Assembly: GCA_964036195.1 (NCBI GenBank)
Contig: OZ038450.1
Coordinates: 8,744,701-8,808,700 of the forward strand
Direction of reading: 5' to 3'
DNA from: Sphaerolaimus hirsutus
Lineage: Eukaryota; Nematoda; Chromadorea; Monhysterida; Sphaerolaimidae
DNA: 64,000 nt
Shown here in pieces: positions 57,972-64,000 of this stretch. The stretch's first letter is position 1, and the number at the start of each line of letters is the position of its first letter. The notes under the pieces are model-generated. The model was not told where the DNA came from. It was given only the letters and a program-made list of their open reading frames with translations, and did not search any database. A program made the position numbers and the translations under genes.

Positions 57972-58146
57972 TTTCGTGTTGGCGCCATTGTTTCTGGCGC
58001 CCTTTGGCGCCCGGCGCCATATTTTTAGATGGCGCCATGGCGCTATTGTCGCTGGCGCCCTTTGGCGCCTGGCGCGAATTTTTTGAATGGCGCCATGGCG
58101 CCATTGGCGCCTGGCGCCATTTTTCCTGGCGCTTTTCCATCACTAG
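57972..58146. mobile_element. GGCGCC element ending in CATCACTA
   Basis: Repeated ggcgcc/gccatggcgc words end in ggcgcttttccatcacta at 58146, the same terminus as 15807-15991 in complement. The left end is unclear. Confidence 0.55.
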
Positions 58147-58158
58147 TCCTAGGTGATA

Positions 58159-58315
58159 CCGCATTTCCTCGAAATACCCCCCGGGCGGTGATTGTTCCAG
58201 AGTGAGAATTTTGAGGGGGGTTAAACGAGGGGGTATTTCGAGGGGAGGGGCTAATAAATTCAAAGTGTCCATTTTGAGGGGGGTATTTCGAGGGGGGTAT
58301 ATCGAGGAAATACGG
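58159..58315. mobile_element. TA-flanked G-rich element, 157 bp
   Basis: Ends CCGCATTTCCTCGAAATACCCCCC and GTATATCGAGGAAATACGG between TA dinucleotides. Confidence 0.75.
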
Positions 58316-58407
58316 TACATACTTTAAAAAATTTATGAATAACCAGCCCAACAATGACAAATCGAAACAAATAAGTTTTGATTTTGATGAAGCTACATTT
58401 TGATCAG

Positions 58408-61400
58408 CCTGTAAACCTGAATGTGCCTTCATGGCGGCGCTGGGACCACATTCTCATAGCAGAGAGGGAGCAAGTGAAAATTATGAGCGAGGGTTTCAGC
58501 ACTTTCCTGCTGTTCAATGCTCCGCCCAGCGTTAGACAGGTTCGTTTTTGTCTCATTAATTCTGTAATAATTACACGTTTGAGGTATTCTAAGACACTCG
58601 GCGACATCCCCATGGAGATTGTCAGCAAGCAACCGAGAACAGCTCAAGTAGTGAATATTTGGAGACGTTTATTTATGTTGAAGACTTAAGTGGAGACTTG
58701 GCACGGACCGAATGAAATACGCAATTGATGTTGTGCTAGGCTTTCTACTAGAAATTGGACAACATTGAATGAATTAGCATGAATTTTTGAATATCGCTGC
58801 TTTCTCGTTGCATACGCTTTTGCGCAAGTAAAATGATATAAAATAATTTCACATAACAGGTTTACCAGCTACTGCGGTCGGCGCCAGAAATACACCTGGC
58901 AAAATTCAGTGATGAAATCGCATCAGAAATGAGAGGTAACCTTGGGATTTTTTTCTCTTCTTTTCTAATCTAGTCCATTTTATATTTCAGGCGTAGCCAG
59001 AGTCACAGCGCATCCAATAGAGTTTGTCATAATGTTCAATCTGATGTACGAATTGTAAGCCACTTGCATTTCGAATTTTGATTGAATTTATCAGTCACCA
59101 TAAACAACAAAATTCAAGCATTCTCATACAGAACGGCCGCTGACACCTCTGTGGGTATAAATTCCCACGCCAGTGCAAATGCAGTCGCGTGCGCCGGCTT
59201 GATTTTGGAAGATGACAAGAAAAAGTCAATTTTGCACGGCAGAATTTTGGACTGGGCTTGGCCGCATGCCAGGAATGCAACCATTTTTGTAGACGTTATC
59301 AAGGATGATGAGGTTTGTTTGGGACAGAGTTGTGCAAATACTGGTATTTTTGGAAAACGTAAACGTAAACGTAAATACCTTTTCCAAATCAAAAGTATGA
59401 ATACTAAAATGTAAGGTATTTTTAAAATACCAAGGAATACGTAAAAAAAACGTAAACGTAAAAAATTTTTACACACAGTATTTGCCATTGTGCTTTGGAA
59501 AATACCATTATTTTCACACGTCACAACTGGCGTCACTCCCAGACCCTATAAAATGCCGTGTAAAATGTCAAATGTAATGCAAAGTGTCTAAACAGGCATG
59601 CAAAATGCTCAGGCAGGTGGCAAATCAGAGTCTGGGATTGGCTGGCACCAGAGGTTGCACTCGCCCTGCCAGTTTCAAAATGTGTGCTACTCACAGTTGT
59701 TGCAAGTGGCGTTGTTGGAATTCATCACAGACAAATTATTAATGCAAGGCTCCACAAACAAACAAAAAGGTTTCTGTGTTCAGCATTTGAACACATTTAT
59801 GAATATGTACCCAGTATTCCATTTGTAAGTGCAAGCATGCGGTCACATTTTCATATACCGCTTTTTTGTTTGTATGTATACATGTTACATTTATGCAAAA
59901 ACATAATAATATTGTTGGCTGCAGGTGGTGCGGCCCATTTGAACATGTGAACATGTGAACGATCACAAGTTTTTTTACATTTTCCCTAGTACTCGGGTAT
60001 TTTGGTTAGGAAAACATAACAAAACGTAATGGTATTTTTGGAAAACGTAAACGTAAACGTAAGTATAAATACCCGAATAACTGGGTATTTCGGGTAAACG
60101 TAAATACGTTTTTCCAACTCTGGTTTGGGACTCCTGGCAGAGAATTGGGGGTTTAAAACACCTATTTGCGGTGCTGGCGGCTTGCGCTGCACTGATGGCT
60201 TTTGACCTGGTGCCAGTCACGAGCCCTGTTCTAAGTGTCAAGTCGTGTCTAACGAAATGTAGTGTCATAAAATTTTTACAATTGTGACGCGACGCGTAAC
60301 AAATTTTGGTAAAAAATATTCTTTTTTTTAATTGACATTTTAAAGGGTCGGGAATCGGGATTGCCTGTCGTCTATGCCAAAGCTGGATTTTTGACGCTTT
60401 TGACGTGACAACATGATGTTACAATATTTCCCATTTAAATTCACCTGCATTTTCTCCTCCATTACAGGTTCTTTACTCCACCATCACCTGGTGCCAATCC
60501 TAAGCCCTGTAAAGTGTAAAGTAAAGTGTCAAATGTAAAGTCAAATGCAAAGTAAAGTGCCAATTGTCATGCAAAGTTCAGTAATAAAATATTTTTGTTT
60601 TGTTTTGATTGACACTTGACTTTGCATTTGACCTTACATTTGACACTTTACTTTACACTTTACAGGGCTTGGGACTGCCCCCAGGCCGATGTTCATTGGC
60701 GTCACCACTGGACAAAGACACGGTGCTTTTGCTATCAGCATGAATGCTAGACGTGCGAACCCTTACAACATATTTTCCTCATTACGTTACTAAATATTTA
60801 GGTAGTGGTCATCCTAAAACATTCAGATAACGAGTTTGCAATGAATGTGATGTCGTACTTCCATGAGAACCATCTGTCTGATGAAGCAGTGTCATCATTC
60901 TTAATCAGGAGGGTTAGTGAATTATTCATTATATGCATGCAATTATCAATTAGGAGTTACCGTATTTACTCGAATAATCCCCTCTGGGTATTATTTACTC
61001 TCAGACTTTTTTTTGAGGGCGGGGCTAATCGAGGGGGATTTATTCATGGAGGAATTATTGGTGCTTGAAAATTTTGACGAAAAAGTTTCTATCAAGCCAT
61101 TCCACATGATATGCTTTATAAACACTGCCATTACCGCTTTTGAATGATTCCCCCTTGAATGATTTCCCCTCTTGAATAATTCCATTTCTTGAATTATTCC
61201 CCCTTGAATAATTCCCCTCTGTTAGATGAGTGCGGAAAAAAAATTCCCCCACCTCGATCCTATGGTCTTAGGTAAGGGGGAATTATTGAAGTTGTTAGAT
61301 CCACGGTAGGGATGGCCAGCACTTTTTTTCAAGCGCTTTTTTTAAATAAAAAAAGCCGCTTTTTAAAAAAAAGCTCAAGGGTCCCAGCGCTTTTTTGAAA

Positions 61401-63600
61401 AAAAGAGCGCTGGCAAAAAAATTTGTACCTACGCACTACGCTTCTCTTACAACATTATTTTAGCACTATTTCATGCCTCACTTCACATGAACTCACGACG
61501 ATTTGACAAATAGCAATTTACATAACGAGTCAACATAGAGATTTTTTTTGCATAAAACCACACTTATAATTCCATGGCTATATATCATCACAAATACTGC
61601 CACTTGTATGATATACCACTATATATTGACTCAGAACCATATTTGGGAGCTTTCTAGTGAATGTCTTGACATAGTTTAAAAAAAAGCGATAAAGAGCGTT
61701 TTTTTATAAAAAGAGCGCTTTTATAAAAAAGCGGGGCCGTTAAAAAACGCTTTTTATCCATCCCTAATCCACGGTACATAGTTATATCATGTAAATATGT
61801 ACACCCACTGGTTTTACCAACCACCCAGGATAATAATTACCCTAATGTCTCACCATTCGAATAATCCCCCATCCACAGACTTTAGAAGACCAGCACAACT
61901 TCAATGGTGCCATCACAGCCCTATCAATCAAACAGCTCCACTCAAACTGCTATTTGGTTGTCACTGGCTCAGCCAGGGAGGAGGGGGCGGTCATTACGAG
62001 GGGTAGACATGCGCCTTTGGACACTAGGTTTTTGAATAGTGAGAAGTTGGTTCTATTCAACATTTGGGGATGTTTTTTGGGTGAACGTTTCGCCATGAGT
62101 TTCACTAGTGATGTAAAAAGCGCAGAATTTTGGCGCTGAGTGACTTCCGAAGCGCCAGTTTCGAATCAGGTGCAAATGGCACAAGTGGACCAGTAAAGTA
62201 ACAAGTGAGACGTACATAAATTGATAAGTTTATAGTCAAGTGACTGTTAAGTGGACGTGAAAAATAAACAATTTGTCTCACCACTTGCGCCTTTATTAGT
62301 CTACTGGGAAGTGGCCCGTCTCAGCGCCACAGCTCTTAACGTTTTGGCACTACTGCCAGACAACGGCACTAAGGCGAATTTACATCAAAAGCACAAACGT
62401 GCTTTCCGTTGCCAGTCCAACAACGATTTTACCCACACTCACTCAGCTGGTACCTACTGCAAACAAACGATGATTGGTGGGGCGCCAGCTCTGACAACAG
62501 GAGACAAACCACCGACACCGTACTAGAAATGCTCGGTGAGCTGCGCACTTCCAGGGGCCAGTCCCGCAAGTGGACAAATACTTTACCCTTGACATTGTTC
62601 TTTACTTTTAGCTTGACTCTTAACTTTGCCACTTGCGCAACCAGGGGACAGCCCAAAGTGTCAGTTGTGTATCCAGACCCAGGGGTCTCCAGGATTTTGG
62701 CCCTCGCGGGGGCTGGATAGATAGCAAATCGCTCCTCCGGAGGGATAGATAGCTGAAAAATTTTTCTGGGGGGGGCTGGGGGGGGCTGGTGGGGGCACAA
62801 TGTATAGGCTTTTTCAAGGTTAAGAAGGCAGAAAGGGGAAAAAATCGCTAAGAATCAGTTAAAAGTAGCCAAAAATAGGTATAAAATGGCTAAAAATAGG
62901 TATATAACCATGTATATAGCCGGAAAGCACAATTTTGAAGGTGAAAATCTATAAAAAGGTGCGTAAATTGGTGATTTTGAGCGAAAATTGGGGCAAAATT
63001 TCTCAAAAACCACTCCAGATAGGTAGATAGCTGAGCGATTTGGGGGGGGGGGGGGTCTTTTGGGGTAGTAGCCAAAAATTTTGCCTCGGGATAGATAGAT
63101 AGCTGAGCGGCCTCCGGGATAGATAGATAGCTGGCCGATTTGGGGGGGGGGGGCAGCCCCCCCCCCCTAGGAGACCCCTGTCCAGACCTGCTGTTTGTGT
63201 ATCCAAATCTTATGTTCAACACACACAATTGACACGTTGGGACTGCCCCCTGGTGCTGATTCCGCAAGTGCCAACGTTAAGGGTTAAGTTAAAACTCAAG
63301 AGCAATATCAAGAGTAAAGTAAAGAGTCAATAGTAAAGTACTTGTCATCTTGCGGGACTGCCCCCAGTCTTACTTTGACGACAAAAACATCTTTTAAACC
63401 CAATTTTTGATGGGGTTTCAGGCAAAAATCACATGAACACGACAACGCTGCTGAAAATGCTGCAGAGACCCCCATTGTACAGGACAATAAGCACTTTTGT
63501 GACCGTCATGGACCCGAGATTGTTTGATGGGGATCAATTCTACGAGAACACGTTCATAGTAAATCCCGAATCATTCGCTCAGTTTAAGGATATTCTGTGA
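58408..63600 (+). CDS. Acid ceramidase / NAAA-family lysosomal amidase
   Basis: Ntn-type amidase of the acid ceramidase (ASAH1) / N-acylethanolamine acid amidase (NAAA) family. Ten exons: 58408-58539, 58860-58935, 58991-59054, 59132-59312, 60468-60490, 60685-60752, 60806-60912, 61879-62027, 62447-62535, 63422-63600; phases agree, 355 aa. Motifs in order: VNLNVPSWRRWDHI (N-terminal alpha region); VIMFNLMYEL; ACAGLILEDDKKKSILHGRILDW, where the Cys is the expected autoprocessing nucleophile and Arg and Asp of HGRxxD are the expected active-site residues; ITWPMFIGVTTGQRHGAFAISMNAR; TLEDQHNFNGAI with CYLVVTG and EEGAVITRGR; WYLLQTNDDWW with DNRRQTTDTVLEML; and a C-terminal MDPRLFDGDQFYENTF. The region between YEL and the nucleophile is about 17 residues longer than in the human proteins. 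The signal-peptide exon is not found and the first listed acceptor is tentative. The acceptor at 60806 (ggtag) was chosen by phase. Substrate (ceramide or N-acylethanolamine) cannot be decided. Confidence 0.88.
59325..60122. mobile_element. hAT-like element, TIR CAGAGTTG, CGTAAA repeats
   Basis: Ends CAGAGTTGTGC and CCAACTCTG are flanked by the exact 8-bp duplication GTTTGGGA (59317-59324 and 60123-60130). Subterminal (cgtaaa)n at 59357-59470 and 60040-60110. A CAGTCCCAGACCCT-type MITE (59532-59655) is inserted in it. Same family as 9784-10615, here in an amidase-gene intron. Confidence 0.85.
60209..60375. mobile_element. Diverged CCTGGTGCCAGTC-type MITE
   Basis: Left cctggtgccagtcacgagccctg; right ttttaaagggtcgggaatcgggattgcc. 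Weak relative of the MITE that forms the following intron. Confidence 0.45.
60491..60684. mobile_element. MITE that constitutes an entire intron (introner-like)
   Basis: The 194-bp intron runs from GTGCCAATCCTAAGCCCTG to CTTGGGACTGCCCCCAG. The two halves are inverted repeats: the left arm cctggtgccaatcctaagcc / ctgtaaagtgtaaagtaaag matches the complement of the right arm over about 65 bp. Terminal repeat and splice sites coincide (TG|GT...AG|G). The spliced protein aligns across the junction with human acid ceramidase without gap or insertion. Confidence 0.85.
60960..61774. mobile_element. TA-flanked element interrupted by a hAT-like element
   Basis: Left end CCGTATTTACTCGAATAATCCCC after TA at 60958. 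The right end reads aattattgaagttgttagatccacgg and TA at 61775-61776, split by the insertion at 61307-61766, whose duplication includes the last bases. Confidence 0.6.
61307..61766. mobile_element. hAT-like element, TIR TAGGGATGG, with AGCGCTTTTTT repeats
   Basis: Ends TAGGGATGGCCAGC and TTATCCATCCCTA, flanked by the exact duplication ATCCACGG (61299-61306 and 61767-61774). Both subterminal zones are agcgcttttttt / aaaaagcgct repeats. A partial relative ends at 51832 (gcgctggccatcccta). Confidence 0.85.
62540..62671. mobile_element. Small MITE with CCAGGGGCCAGTCCCGCAAGTGG end
   Basis: ccaggggccagtcccgcaag at the left, and ttgcgcaaccaggggacagccc at the right, enclose an AAGAGT/TTGACTCTT-type AT-rich core. 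Weakly bounded; possibly related to the gggactgcccccagt remnants near 63235-63370. Confidence 0.35.
62680..63180. mobile_element. hAT-like element, TIR CAGGGGTCTCC
   Basis: CAGGGGTCTCCAGG ... GGAGACCCCTG with the exact duplication TCCAGACC (62672-62679 and 63181-63188). Nearly the same as 43457-43915, including the ctatctatcc / agatagatag words; it differs in poly-G lengths and small indels. In the last amidase-gene intron. Confidence 0.9.
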
Positions 63601-64000
63601 TATTTAGAAATAGTTTTCATTGTGATATTTTACGTAAAGTATCTCAGAGTACGGCACACATGGCAGTTTCGTTTTCGCAAGTTTTTTGAAAAATATAGTT
63701 GAAAAAATGAAGAGATAGTGCCTGGTGCAATTGACAACTTCAAAAATTTTGAAGTGTAAAATGATGTGCGGGCGGCAATTCCTGTAAAACCCCGTGTCAA
63801 ACGACAAATTTGACACGTTTACAAATTAAAGGTACAAATAGAAATTTAAGCCGATTCAAAGTCAAAGTAGAAAGTCGTCCAAATATTTTTTTAGTCTGGA
63901 AATACCAGGAATGACGTTTCAAATAAGGAACGCACGATATCCTTGACTACCATTAGATTTTGATTACTTCGGCTCACACAAGTTTTGTTATTTACAAACG
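63601..64000. other. 3' flank of amidase gene, nothing else seen
   Basis: AT-rich flank after the stop codon; it would contain the 3' UTR. No second gene is recognisable before the window ends. Confidence 0.5.

Noticed and set aside
62251..62526. 91-codon frame over an amidase exon
   Set aside because: Wrong frame; the neighbouring frame gives the conserved WYLLQTNDDWW segment with matching splice phases.

Overview
This is a stretch of an animal nuclear genome. Every recognisable gene is split into short exons by GT-AG introns, intergenic DNA is long and AT-rich, and non-autonomous DNA transposons and satellite DNA dominate. A cuticlin-type ZP protein (closest in character to nematode, arthropod and tardigrade cuticlins) and an allatotropin-like neuropeptide precursor point to an ecdysozoan or another protostome; the species cannot be named from sequence alone. 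Coding exons are GC-rich, especially at third codon positions, and stand out from their surroundings. Exon coordinates below were worked out by hand from splice sites, reading phase and remembered family sequences. || Layout. 1-2.2 kb: a KCTD/BTB-T1 gene (+), open at its 3' end. 2.2-14.3 kb: no convincing gene; a 200-bp tandem repeat, a minisatellite, a 200-N gap, a large foldback element, and hAT-like and TA-flanked elements nested in one another. 14.4-15.3 kb: a two-exon secreted peptide precursor (+) with two Gly-Lys-Arg amidation/cleavage sites. 16.7-19.8 kb: a complete six-exon membrane-anchored ZP protein (-), 377 aa. 20-24 kb: repeats. 24.1-29.4 kb: the amino-terminal two-thirds of PARP1 (+), with zinc fingers 1, 2 and 3 (PADR1) and the start of WGR; no BRCT is encoded and the catalytic part is missing. 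29.9-41.7 kb: a satellite array of about 167-bp monomers with higher-order organisation and strand flips, ending in a second 200-N gap. 42.1-52.8 kb: the spliceosomal DEAD-box helicase DDX46/Prp5 (+), fourteen exons, missing its 5' end. 58.4-63.6 kb: an acid ceramidase/NAAA-family lysosomal amidase (+), ten exons; the signal-peptide exon was not found. || The genes do not form a pathway or operon; they are ordinary single genes. The main interest lies in the mobile DNA: (i) a MITE family whose termini coincide with the splice sites of two introns in unrelated genes (introner-like); (ii) hAT-like elements with verifiable 8-bp target duplications whose interiors are expanded simple repeats seeded by their own termini; (iii) TA-flanked elements with G-rich ends; and (iv) the higher-order satellite. 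Both genes flanking the satellite lose their ends toward the second gap, so the join there deserves scrutiny. No tRNA, rRNA or CRISPR array was recognised.
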